Shown: positions 16,738 to 24,861 of the stretch, piece after piece | Numbering within the stretch: position 1 is the stretch's first letter | How the letters are laid out: every line of letters starts with the position of its first letter | Assembly: GCA_009845995.1 (NCBI GenBank) | Contig: VXYK01000056.1 | Coordinates: forward strand, 1 to 64,000 | Direction: 5' to 3' | DNA from: Acidimicrobiaceae bacterium | GTDB taxonomy: Bacteria; Actinomycetota; Acidimicrobiia; Acidimicrobiales; Aldehydirespiratoraceae | Length of the DNA: 64,000 nt | Notes under the pieces: generated by a model | Seen by the model: only the letters and a program-made list of their open reading frames with translations | Database searches by the model: none | What the model was told of the DNA's origin: nothing | Program-made: the position numbers and the translations under genes

Positions 16738-17373
16738 ATGCAGATGCACGACACACGGGCTCCCGCAGACCGCCCGATAGACCATGTCGACCTCGGCCTG
16801 GGCGTTGAACCCACACTCGACCGGCGACTCATCGGATACGTTGCCGGGCGACGTGTTCTGGAGCTGGGATGCGGCCAAGGACACGCAGCGGTGGGGCTCG
16901 CGGTGCGAGGCGCACGGGTCACCGCCATCGACGAAGACGTCCAACAACTGCGGGCCGCGCGGGAACTGGCGATCCATCACGAAACGACCGTCGAGTTCCA
17001 CCAGACCCAACTCGCCGAACTGGCCTTCTTGACCGCCGACCAGATCGACCTGGCCATCTCAGTGACCTCGCTGTGCTACGTCGAGGACCTCGACCGGGTG
17101 ATCCGGCAGGTCCACCGCGTCATCAAACCCGGCGGCCACCTGCTCATCTCACTCCCCCACCCCGCAGCGCTGTGTGCCGACCCGGACAACCCCGCACTGA
17201 CAATCCACCCCTGGAACGGCGATCGCGCGATCAACGGACGCCATATCCACACGATCGAATCCATCGTGTCATCGCTGTGCCGCGCCAAATTCGTCGTGGA
17301 CACGCTGCTCGAACGCCACATCGAAGACAACCTGCTACCCGCGACCCTGCTGACCCGCGCCCGCAAACCCTGA
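16738..17373 (+). CDS. Class I SAM-dependent methyltransferase
   Basis: A 211-residue methyltransferase. Motif I is VLELGCGQGHAAVGLA (about residues 40-55), motif II ends VTAIDED, and the post-II region has QIDLAISVTSLCYVEDLDRV and the VIKPGGHLLISLP strand typical of the Methyltransf_11 group. The substrate is unknown. It is divergent from the DUF5318 gene 62 bp away, so both promoters share that gap. ATG at 16744 is a possible alternative start. Confidence 0.85.
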   Translation: MQMHDTRAPADRPIDHVDLGLGVEPTLDRRLIGYVAGRRVLELGCGQGHAAVGLAVRGARVTAIDEDVQQLRAARELAIHHETTVEFHQTQLAELAFLTADQIDLAISVTSLCYVEDLDRVIRQVHRVIKPGGHLLISLPHPAALCADPDNPALTIHPWNGDRAINGRHIHTIESIVSSLCRAKFVVDTLLERHIEDNLLPATLLTRARKP

Positions 17374-17417
17374 GCAGCGGACCGTCCGAACCCAAGGAGT
17401 CCGTCAGTATTTTGGTA

Positions 17418-17444
17418 TTACAATATTATCGCGTGTTACAATAA
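17418..17444. promoter_or_regulatory. AT-rich direct repeats before a toxin-antitoxin-like pair
   Basis: TTACAATAT at 17418 and TTACAATAA at 17436 are direct repeats 18 bp apart in a markedly AT-rich patch within GC-rich surroundings. The spacing of about two helical turns suits a ribbon-helix-helix dimer pair, and the patch can also hold the promoter. The following operon encodes just such a protein, so an autoregulatory operator is likely. Confidence 0.5.
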
Positions 17445-17450
17445 TTCCGT

Positions 17451-17708
17451 GTGGAAATCCATCGCTCTGCCTTCAAGCACGGTCTCGACGAGACATCAAT
17501 CCTCCATGCTCTCAACAACGCTGTCAGCATCATTGACCTCGATCCCGATGCCGACCCGCCCAAAGTGCTCCTTATCGGACCGGACCGAACCGGAAACCTC
17601 ATTGAGGTCATTTGGCTCGACCTTGACGAGGAGGAGTTGGTTATCCACGCAATGCCGCTGCGGTCGGTCTTCTATGAATTGCTCCCACCGGGAGAGGAAT
17701 ATCCATGA
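17451..17708 (+). CDS. Putative toxin of a toxin-first module
   Basis: An 85-residue protein starting VEIHRSAFKHGL, with an alternating-strand middle (KVLLIGPDRTGNLIEVIWLDLDEEELVIHAMPLR) and ending at YELLPPGEE. I recall similar small proteins next to CopG-like genes in actinobacteria, and a compact RelE/BrnT-like fold is plausible, but no catalytic motif is diagnostic. It overlaps the RHH gene by four bases (ATGA) and precedes it, the reversed order seen in some type II systems. Confidence 0.6.
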   Translation: MEIHRSAFKHGLDETSILHALNNAVSIIDLDPDADPPKVLLIGPDRTGNLIEVIWLDLDEEELVIHAMPLRSVFYELLPPGEEYP

Positions 17709-17977
17709 CTGAACATCGCACCCGTACTGGACTCAATCTCACGGATGCTGACATTGAAGCGCTTTCGGACGAAGTTGAATCGACCGACTATGACATCGCT
17801 GCGCTCAAGAAGCGTCGGCGCGGGCGACCCACGTTGGGATCGGCGCCAGCCGAAGTCGTACCCGTGAGGATCGACCCTGAACTACGCGCCGCAATCGAAA
17901 CCCGAGCCAAGGCCGATCACACCACCACCAGTCAGATTATCCGCGACGCACTGAGAGAATTCCTTCAGACCGCATGA
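17705..17977 (+). CDS. Ribbon-helix-helix (CopG-like) antitoxin
   Basis: A 90-residue protein. The N-terminal half is acidic and probably binds the toxin (LNLTDADIEALSDEVESTDYD). After a basic AT-hook-like RRRGRP stretch comes a C-terminal ribbon-helix-helix: VPVRIDPELRAAIETRAKADHTTTSQIIRDALREFL. Having the DNA-binding part at the C-terminus reverses the usual antitoxin order. The 4-base overlap with the upstream gene and the direct repeats before it support an autoregulated module. Confidence 0.75.
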   Translation: MTEHRTRTGLNLTDADIEALSDEVESTDYDIAALKKRRRGRPTLGSAPAEVVPVRIDPELRAAIETRAKADHTTTSQIIRDALREFLQTA

Positions 17978-18010
17978 GTTGAAGTGCAAGAGACCGATCA
18001 CGGAGACCGG

Positions 18011-19291
18011 TCAAGGGTTGAGGGTGCGGTCGGACCACCAATGCTGGAGACGAGCGGCGGCTGCATCGACATCCAGCGGACCCTCGGCGACGCGCAACTC
18101 GGCCAGCCAGTTCATGGCCTTGCCGAGTTCAGGACCCGGCTCCACGCCGAGCATCTCCGCCACCTCCAAACCGCTGAAAAACGGTGCTGGATCATCCAAA
18201 TCAGGCTCACGTTCGCGCAGGTCGACGAGTCGCGCCGCCGCCTGAGCAACATCGTCCGCCAGAAGCCCGTCACCAGAACGCAACCCCGCCACAAACGCCA
18301 ACAGGTCCTCCACCGTGCGACCAGCGGGGCAACCTCGAGCAAGCTCCCGAAACCGCCGGTCCGCAAGCGCAGCCAAATCCGTCACCATCAGCTCGGGAAC
18401 CTCACTTAACAACCACGTCACCGAGCCCGCCAGCTCGCCCGAGAACTTCAACAAACGCAGATCAGGCCTGTCTACCTGCAAAGCACTCAGCAGCGCAGTC
18501 CAGCGCATCGCCGGATCGGTCGGCACGGCCCGCAGGCGCGGCGCCGCAGACTCCCAGCCGTCACAAGCGCCAACGACCGGCACCCCCCGCCCGACCCCAG
18601 TCGCATCGATCAACCCCAGACCCGCAGTCGGATCGTCGAGCAACAACAACTTCTGCAACTCATCGCGAATGCGCTCCACCGAAACGATCTCCAAACGGTC
18701 ACGCTCGGCGGCCATCGCAGCCACCAACTCCGGTGCCGGTGACAGGGCGCAGCTCGCGCAGAACCGGGCCGCGCGCAACATCCGCAACGGATCCTCAGAC
18801 AAAGAAACCTCAGGCTCTAGCGGAGTGCGCAACACACCCGCCGCCAGATCGGCTTCACCCCCGGACGGGTCCACCAACGAACGGTCGGCCATGTCGATCG
18901 CCATCGCGTTGACCGTGAAATCACGCCGAGCAAGATCGTCAACAACGTCATCACCGAACATCACGGTCGGCTTGCGCGAATCCGGAACGTAAGACTCCGC
19001 CCGGTGCGTGGTGATCTCATAGCTATGGCCCGCAATAACGCAGCCGATCGTGCCGAACCGCTCGCCCTGGGACCACACTTCATCAGCCAACTCGGCCACC
19101 AAGGCCCTGATCGCATCGGGCCGCGCATCAGTTGTGGCGTCGAGATCCTGACCAATGTCGAAACGCTTCAGGAAATAGTCCCGCACCACTCCGCCAACCA
19201 AGAAAAACCGATAGCCGGCAGATTCAAACACCCGAGCCAACGGATCCGCCCGGTTCAACACCGCCTCAAGCTCGTAGGTGTAGCCGGCCAC
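18011..19291 (-). CDS. pcnA: CCA tRNA nucleotidyltransferase
   Basis: Adds or repairs the 3' CCA of tRNAs. The 426-residue class II enzyme shows the LVGGVVRDYFL helix, the catalytic DLDATTDA pair (DxD, about residues 49-51), a second acidic strand, the RRDFTVNAMAID motif, and EDPLRMLRAARFCA. An HD domain present in mycobacterial relatives is not clear; the C-terminal half is helical and Leu/Asp-rich. The gene is in the same relative place as pcnA beside the M. tuberculosis origin. It is divergent from the acetyltransferase gene. Confidence 0.93.
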   Translation of the reverse strand: MAGYTYELEAVLNRADPLARVFESAGYRFFLVGGVVRDYFLKRFDIGQDLDATTDARPDAIRALVAELADEVWSQGERFGTIGCVIAGHSYEITTHRAESYVPDSRKPTVMFGDDVVDDLARRDFTVNAMAIDMADRSLVDPSGGEADLAAGVLRTPLEPEVSLSEDPLRMLRAARFCASCALSPAPELVAAMAAERDRLEIVSVERIRDELQKLLLLDDPTAGLGLIDATGVGRGVPVVGACDGWESAAPRLRAVPTDPAMRWTALLSALQVDRPDLRLLKFSGELAGSVTWLLSEVPELMVTDLAALADRRFRELARGCPAGRTVEDLLAFVAGLRSGDGLLADDVAQAAARLVDLREREPDLDDPAPFFSGLEVAEMLGVEPGPELGKAMNWLAELRVAEGPLDVDAAAARLQHWWSDRTLNP

Positions 19292-19344
19292 ACAAAGACA
19301 TTACCGGGCGCTACCTGCTCAACGGAGAGCGACGTATCGTAACA

Positions 19345-20157
19345 ATGGCCATGGCCCTCACCCAGCTCACGATCGGCGACGCCAGATTTCGCGCCGGACG
19401 CTGGCAGGGCCGCGCCGACCTGGCCACCCTCGTACCGCTCAGCGCCGCCCAAACACTCGACCAAGAATCGCTGTCAGTAGCCCGCAAAATATTGCGAAAC
19501 CAAGGATTTCGAGCGGTGGTGACCGCCGCCGTCGCGCCGGCCGAGCGAACCGCTTTCCTGCGCGACGACTACAGCGAACGCGAACACCTCCACCTGCTTC
19601 GCTACGACCTCCAATCAGGATTTGCCGCGGCGCGAACCGGTGCCCGACTGAGCGCCCAGTCTCGCCTGCAACGCCTGCGACCATGGCGCCGCCAGCGACC
19701 CCGAATCCGCCGCGGAACCAGAGGCGACTGGGACGACATTCTCACCCTAGACGGGCAATCATTCGACGAATTCTGGCACTTCGACCGCGACGGCCTCGAA
19801 GACTCAATCGCGGCCACACCCTCGAGCCGACTGCGGATAATGCGCCGATCCGACTTTATAGAACCGCCAGAATCCGATCACAACAACCAAGTCAACGAAA
19901 TCGTCGGCTACGCCCTCGCCGGACACGCGGGCAGAACGGGATACCTGCAAAGACTCGCGGTCCACCCGGCCGTTCGCCAACAAGGGATCGGGACGTTGCT
20001 GGTCAACGACGCCCTCGCCTGGGCTCGCCGACGCGGAGCCAAGATCGTCTGGGTCAACACCCAAAATACCAACGACAACGCTCTGCAGCTCTACAAAAAA
20101 CTCGGGTTCAGCCTCCAAGACCACCCCCTGACCGTCATGTACCGCACGCTCACATGA
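19345..20157 (+). CDS. GNAT family N-acetyltransferase
   Basis: A 270-residue protein with two acetyltransferase-like halves. The C-terminal half is a clear GNAT: EIVGYALAGHAGRTGYLQRLAVHPAVRQQGIGTLLVNDAL with the acetyl-CoA loop QQGIGT, then LQLYKKLGF. The N-terminal half (about residues 1-120) is degenerate or a partner domain. I use the ATG at 19345; an upstream open extension overlaps the divergent pcnA. In mycobacteria a NUDIX gene occupies this slot. Substrate unknown. It overlaps the next gene by ATGA. Confidence 0.82.
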   Translation: MAMALTQLTIGDARFRAGRWQGRADLATLVPLSAAQTLDQESLSVARKILRNQGFRAVVTAAVAPAERTAFLRDDYSEREHLHLLRYDLQSGFAAARTGARLSAQSRLQRLRPWRRQRPRIRRGTRGDWDDILTLDGQSFDEFWHFDRDGLEDSIAATPSSRLRIMRRSDFIEPPESDHNNQVNEIVGYALAGHAGRTGYLQRLAVHPAVRQQGIGTLLVNDALAWARRRGAKIVWVNTQNTNDNALQLYKKLGFSLQDHPLTVMYRTLT

Positions 20158-22250
20158 CCCGCAGAACTCGCCTCGCCGCGGCGCTAGCTGCTCTAGCGCT
20201 CGTGCTCTCGGCAGCCCTCGCACCCCTGGCAACAATCACACCCCACGCGGCCGCCCAGACCGACGGGCGCATAGACCTCGTCGCCCAAACAGCCTTCGTC
20301 GGCGACGACCCCGCAACCATCGACCTCAGAGTCATCGGCCCAGCCGACGCCAGAATCCGCATACAGATCTACCAGGCCCTCACAACCCGCGAAGAAATCC
20401 ACGCCAGCTACGACGGTGTCACCGGGCGCCCCTTCAGCGACTTCAGCTGCAACGTCGACCAGCCCCTGACCGACGGCCCCTGCCAGCTCGACAGCACCGA
20501 GACCTTCACGATCGAGATTCCGGACCACGAGATCGGCGAGATCCTGCGCATCAACCAAGGGGCTCTGCCCGTCGTCATCACTCTCGTAGACAGCGACGGC
20601 GACACCCTCGACACGCTCACCACCTACCTGCTCGTGCTCAATGAACCCCGAGGGTCCGTCTTCCACGTCGCCTTCTTCGCCGACCTCACCGCACCGCTCG
20701 CCGTCCAACCCGACCAGACGATCAGCCTCGACACCGAGGACCTCCTCGCCCGCGCCAGACAGATATCCGCACGCCCCGACATCCCCGTCACCGTGGCAAT
20801 ACAACCCGAAACACTGCAAACGCTGGCCACCAACAGCAACGAACAGCTCGCAGAACTCGCCGAACTGCTCACCGACCGGCCCGTCCTCAACGCCCCCTGG
20901 GTCGAACTCGACGAAGAAGCATGGCGGCTCACCGGCGACACCCCCCTGATCGCCGAGCAGTACCGCTACGGTGCCGACGTCATCGCCGAAACGCTCGGAC
21001 GCAGGCCGACGAACATTTCCATCCTGGACGACAGCGCCACCCCAGAAACCCTGGCCCTGCTGCGCAGCCTCGGAACCGAGGCGGTCATCGTCGAACCCAC
21101 TCAGGTCATCCGCAACCCCAGCGCACTCGACGAATTCGCGCCGCTGGCCGTCAGAGATTCCAACGGCGCAACCACACCCGCCATCGCCAGAGACACTGTC
21201 CTGCGCCGGGCAACCAGCCCCACCGACCCTGAACTCGCAGGCCACCGCGCGCTGGTCGAACTCGCGATCGAAGCCGACAACGCGACCGCTGACAAGGCGA
21301 TCATGTTCAGGTTCGAAGGCTGGCGGCCCGCAGAACTCGACGTGCTCACCGACGGCTTCGACCAACGCAGCAACCTCCGGCTGTCACCGCTGTCGGAGGC
21401 GCTCGGCGTTCCCGTCGCCCGCAACACGGCAGGCCAACCGATCCAAACGTCGTTGCAACCGCCCCCTGCGCCGGACATGTCCCAGCGCTCCGCCGACATC
21501 GCTGTTACCCGAGGAACAGTCGATGCCTACGCCTCAATGGTCGCCCCGGCGCGAACACCTGTCACCGCTCTCGAAACCCTCCTGCGAGCAGCCGCCTCCA
21601 GCAGCCTCAACGACGAACAGAGCGCCGTGTACACGCTCAACGTTTTCGACGCAGTACTCACCGGCACAGCCGGCATCACCGTCGAACCGGCCGAACGCAT
21701 CACGTTGACGGACCGACAAGCCGATCTGCGGATCACAATCCGCAACGGACAACCCCTGCCCATCACCGTCGACCTGCTGCTGAGCGCCGAAAAACTGCGC
21801 TTTCCCGACGGGGAGCGATCCACCCGAACCCTGGCTCCCGGCGACAACGAGATCACCGTAAGCGTCGAGACGCTTGCTTCCGGAGACGCCAGGGTGACAG
21901 TCGCCATAACCTCGCCCGGGGGGCGGCTCGAACTTCACGAAGGAACCATCGACATTCGCTCCACCGCGATCTCCGGGCTGGGCCTGGTCATCTCGATCAT
22001 CGCCCTCATCGTGCTCGGCGGATGGTGGGTCCGAACGATCCGACGCGTACGCCGCAACTGTGCCGCTGCTACCGTCGCGGCTACTGCGCAATCAGCCGAC
22101 GCCGAAGCAACCCCAGAAGCAACCCCAGACGAACCAGTAGACGTACAAGCAAACGCCGACCCAGACGCAGACGCAGACGAGCAGTCGACCCAACCCCAAC
22201 CAAAGCAAACCCAACCAACTCAGCACCAGCAAAACCAGGAGGAACCGTGA
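20154..22250 (+). CDS. DUF6049-like secreted, membrane-anchored protein (Rv3909-type)
   Basis: A 698-residue envelope protein. A signal peptide (RRTRLAAALAALALVLSAALAPL) ends near AAAQ at residues 33-36, a large exported region with strand-rich segments follows (including LDTEDLLARARQISARPDIPVTVAIQPE, resembling a polysaccharide-deacetylase-like barrel), and a transmembrane helix (GLVISIIALIVLGGWW) precedes a basic then acidic Gln/Pro-rich cytoplasmic tail. In mycobacteria the homologous gene precedes murJ and sigM, pointing to a cell-wall role; function is unproven. It overlaps both neighbours by four bases. Confidence 0.8.
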   Translation: MTRRTRLAAALAALALVLSAALAPLATITPHAAAQTDGRIDLVAQTAFVGDDPATIDLRVIGPADARIRIQIYQALTTREEIHASYDGVTGRPFSDFSCNVDQPLTDGPCQLDSTETFTIEIPDHEIGEILRINQGALPVVITLVDSDGDTLDTLTTYLLVLNEPRGSVFHVAFFADLTAPLAVQPDQTISLDTEDLLARARQISARPDIPVTVAIQPETLQTLATNSNEQLAELAELLTDRPVLNAPWVELDEEAWRLTGDTPLIAEQYRYGADVIAETLGRRPTNISILDDSATPETLALLRSLGTEAVIVEPTQVIRNPSALDEFAPLAVRDSNGATTPAIARDTVLRRATSPTDPELAGHRALVELAIEADNATADKAIMFRFEGWRPAELDVLTDGFDQRSNLRLSPLSEALGVPVARNTAGQPIQTSLQPPPAPDMSQRSADIAVTRGTVDAYASMVAPARTPVTALETLLRAAASSSLNDEQSAVYTLNVFDAVLTGTAGITVEPAERITLTDRQADLRITIRNGQPLPITVDLLLSAEKLRFPDGERSTRTLAPGDNEITVSVETLASGDARVTVAITSPGGRLELHEGTIDIRSTAISGLGLVISIIALIVLGGWWVRTIRRVRRNCAAATVAATAQSADAEATPEATPDEPVDVQANADPDADADEQSTQPQPKQTQPTQHQQNQEEP

Positions 22251-23074
22251 CCGTTCGTATCGTCACCGACAGTGCCTGTGACCTTCGCGGCGACGAGGTC
22301 GAAGAACTCGGCATCGAAGTCGTGCCCCTCTCGATTCGCTTCGGCGAAACCGAATACATCGACCGCGAAGAGCTCAACGTCGAGGAGTTCTACCGGAAGT
22401 TGGCCACCGCCGACACGCTCCCCGAAACAGCCGCGCCTGCACCGGGCCGATTCGACCAGGCCTTCCGCCGGCAACTCGACGCCGGCGCTTCGGGAGTCGT
22501 CTGCATCAACCTCTCCGCAGCCCTCTCAGCGACAATGCAGTCCGCCAAGACCGTCGCGGACTCGATAGATGGCGACATCCGAGTGGTCGACAGTCGCTCA
22601 ATCACGGTCGGACTCGGATCGATCGTGATCGAGGCTGCCAAAATGGCGGCCAACGGAGCGACAACCGACCAAATCGAAACCGCCGTGGGCAATCTCAGCG
22701 ACCGCACACACGTCTTCGGCGCGCTGGACACGCTCGAAAACCTCAAAAAAGGTGGACGGATCGGCGGAGCGCAAGCCCTGGTCGGTTCGATGCTGGCAAT
22801 CAAGCCGATCCTCGACCTGTCAAGCGGCGAAGTCGAAGAAGCAAGCAAACAACGCACCCGCAAAAAGGCCCTTGCCTGGCTCCGCGACAAACTCGCCGAA
22901 TATGACGAAGTGGAGAACCTCGCGATCATGCACGCACAAGCACCCGACCTCGACGAGTTCTTGTGGATGATTGACGGGACCGTCGACATCAGGGAGGCCC
23001 GAGTCGAATTGATCGGCCCGGTCGTCGGCACCCACGGCGGTCCTGGAGTCATCGGATTCGCCCTACAAAGCTGA
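22247..23074 (+). CDS. DegV family fatty-acid-binding protein
   Basis: A 275-residue DegV/FakB-type protein, which binds a fatty acid and in some bacteria presents it to a kinase. It shows VRIVTDSACDL at the N-terminus, LSAALSATMQSAK with the conserved Ser, DSRSITVGLG, and LENLKKGGRIGGAQALVGSMLAIKPIL. The GTG at 22247 is chosen because it overlaps the previous stop (GTGA) and has AGGAGG just before it. Its place between DUF6049 and the sigma factor is where murJ sits in mycobacteria. Confidence 0.93.
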   Translation: MTVRIVTDSACDLRGDEVEELGIEVVPLSIRFGETEYIDREELNVEEFYRKLATADTLPETAAPAPGRFDQAFRRQLDAGASGVVCINLSAALSATMQSAKTVADSIDGDIRVVDSRSITVGLGSIVIEAAKMAANGATTDQIETAVGNLSDRTHVFGALDTLENLKKGGRIGGAQALVGSMLAIKPILDLSSGEVEEASKQRTRKKALAWLRDKLAEYDEVENLAIMHAQAPDLDEFLWMIDGTVDIREARVELIGPVVGTHGGPGVIGFALQS

Positions 23075-23144
23075 TCCGCTACAGAGCTGATTCACCCTGC
23101 AAAGCTGACGAACCGACCCGTACTAGGGTCGCGAGCAACGGTTC

Positions 23145-23741
23145 ATGGACGACTCGACCCTTATCAACGCTGCGCAAAGAGGCGACCGACAGGCCCTCGA
23201 TCAGCTACTTCGTAAGCATCAAAGCCGCATCCACGCAGTCTGCCGACGAATCGCCGGCAACGACGCCGACGCCCTCGACGCCACTCAAGAAGCACTCATA
23301 GCTGTCGTCAAAGGACTCCCTCGCTTCGACGGACGCTCCAAGTTCTCAACCTGGATCTACCGAATCGCCACGAACGCCTGCATCGACGAACTCCGCCGAC
23401 GGCACAGACAACCCACACCCGGCCTGCCCGAATACGAACAAGCCGATCCAACCCCGATGGCAGCCAGTGCACCCCGAGACCCCGCCGAAACAGTCACCGC
23501 CCGCATAGACATCGACCGCGGACTCGAACAGCTTCCCCAAGAATTCCGCACCGCTGTGGTACTGCGCGACGTGGCGGGCCTCAACTACAACGAGATCGCC
23601 GAAGTGCTCAATATCGCGCCCGGCACCGTCCGCTCGAGGATCGCCCGCGGGCGACGCCAGCTGATCGATGTCATGAATCCCCGCAGTTCGAGGAACCAGC
23701 CCGGCCCCGAGAATCGTCAGAACAAACAAGCCGATGAATGA
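23145..23741 (+). CDS. ECF-type RNA polymerase sigma factor (SigM position)
   Basis: A 198-residue extracytoplasmic-function sigma factor. Region 2 includes DALDATQEALIAVVKGLPRFDGRSKFSTWIYRIATNACIDELRRR (about residues 44-88). Region 4 is LEQLPQEFRTAVVLRDVAGLNYNEIAEVLNIAPGTVRSRIARGRRQL (about 126-172), with a clear helix-turn-helix. A Pro-rich linker joins them. The next gene overlaps by eight bases and encodes a membrane protein likely to be its anti-sigma factor, as for SigM and RsmA in mycobacteria. Its regulon is unknown. Confidence 0.93.
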   Translation: MDDSTLINAAQRGDRQALDQLLRKHQSRIHAVCRRIAGNDADALDATQEALIAVVKGLPRFDGRSKFSTWIYRIATNACIDELRRRHRQPTPGLPEYEQADPTPMAASAPRDPAETVTARIDIDRGLEQLPQEFRTAVVLRDVAGLNYNEIAEVLNIAPGTVRSRIARGRRQLIDVMNPRSSRNQPGPENRQNKQADE

Positions 23742-24744
23742 CCCGACCCCTACCGACGACGAACTCATTTCGTCCTACATCGACGGTGAAGCGACCTTCG
23801 ACGAGGTCGCTCGCATCGAAGCCGACCCCGCCCTGCTGGCACGCGTCCAAGAATTCCAGGCCGCAAAGGACCTGCTGTCCGCCCCCGTGCAGCCGCTGCC
23901 GGAGAGCGACGTCGACCGGCTCATCGACAACGCCCTGACTCAAAGCTCCACCAGCGACCGAGTCACCGATCTGGCAGCAACCAGGAGCAACCGTTCTTTC
24001 AATCCACAGCGACTCGCAGCCGTTGTAGCGACTCTGGTGCTCCTAGCCGGGGTAGTCGGCGCGGTGATCGCTTTCAGCTCAGACTCCGGCGACGAAATGT
24101 TCGCTAGCACCACCGCAGACGACAGCGCCGAAATGGCCGACGACTTTTTCGGGGACGGAGACGACATGGCCGACGACGGAGACGAGTTCGACCACCCGAT
24201 GGACGCGCCAGGGTACGACTCTGACGCAGAGGAACTGGCCGACTGGGCTCTCAAAGCCGAAACCACCGAAGCTGGGGAACCGGACAGTCACGCCGAAGTC
24301 GGCCCGGCTGAATCCGACGACATGACCGCCGAGGACGGCCCTGCGGGCGAAACCGCCGAAGACACTGCAGCCAGAATGAGCTACCGCCCTCTTGAGCTAG
24401 AGATCGCAGAACGCTACGAAACCCTCGACGCGCTGATCAACCACACCGCAGAACAATGGCGTGAGCTGGTCGCCGCCGGAGCAACCGCGATCCCCCAAGT
24501 CATCGAGGAGCAGGAAATCGCCGAGCAGGCCCTCGCCGGTGCTGCCTGCGGGCAGATCCTCCGCGACCACATCGACACCCTGGACCACAGTGTCGGCAGC
24601 GGTGGAATCAGCGTGGGTGAAACCATCATCGCCGACTCTGTGACCACGGTCGTTGTCGTCGAACTCTCCATCGACACCGCCGAACTCCTCGCCGCCAGCG
24701 AACCCGACTGCGAAATCGTTCCACTCGCAACCCTCATCGGTTGA
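23734..24744 (+). CDS. Probable membrane anti-sigma factor
   Basis: A 336-residue single-pass protein. The N-terminal cytoplasmic part begins DDELISSYIDGEATFDEVARIEADPALLARV, the usual opening of anti-sigma domains that read from the end of an ECF operon. A transmembrane helix lies at about residues 91-113, followed by a very acidic Asp/Glu/Met-rich exported linker and a small outer domain with two Cys that could form a disulfide. The zinc HxxxCxxC motif is absent. It is translationally coupled to the sigma gene. Confidence 0.8.
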   Translation: MNDPTPTDDELISSYIDGEATFDEVARIEADPALLARVQEFQAAKDLLSAPVQPLPESDVDRLIDNALTQSSTSDRVTDLAATRSNRSFNPQRLAAVVATLVLLAGVVGAVIAFSSDSGDEMFASTTADDSAEMADDFFGDGDDMADDGDEFDHPMDAPGYDSDAEELADWALKAETTEAGEPDSHAEVGPAESDDMTAEDGPAGETAEDTAARMSYRPLELEIAERYETLDALINHTAEQWRELVAAGATAIPQVIEEQEIAEQALAGAACGQILRDHIDTLDHSVGSGGISVGETIIADSVTTVVVVELSIDTAELLAASEPDCEIVPLATLIG

Positions 24745-24781
24745 ACCCGCGGCCGGACACTGTGCGCTCGGCCCAGTCTAA

Positions 24782-24833
24782 TTACAAACGCGAAATACTA
24801 ATTGAGTTATAATTAATGTCAAAATTAGTATTT
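24782..24833 (+). promoter_or_regulatory. Promoter with 11-bp palindrome before the Fic gene
   Basis: AAATACTAATT (24793-24803) and AATTAGTATTT (24823-24833) form a perfect inverted repeat separated by 19 bp. A consensus TATAAT lies inside the loop at 24808-24813, so a protein bound across the arms would block transcription. A possible -35 is TTACAA at 24782, though the 20-bp spacing is long. A second small palindrome, CGTGA-AA-TCACG, lies at 24838-24849. The patch is far more AT-rich than its surroundings. Confidence 0.6.
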
Positions 24834-24861
24834 ACCGCGTGAAATCACGTAAAGTACAAGA

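Noticed and set aside
19132..19344. N-terminal extension of the GNAT protein
   Set aside because: It overlaps the start of the divergent pcnA gene and is Arg/Pro/Ser-rich antisense sequence.
20193..21365. A 390-residue minus-strand frame opposite the DUF6049 gene
   Set aside because: Composition follows the antisense of the real gene; no motif or start site supports it.
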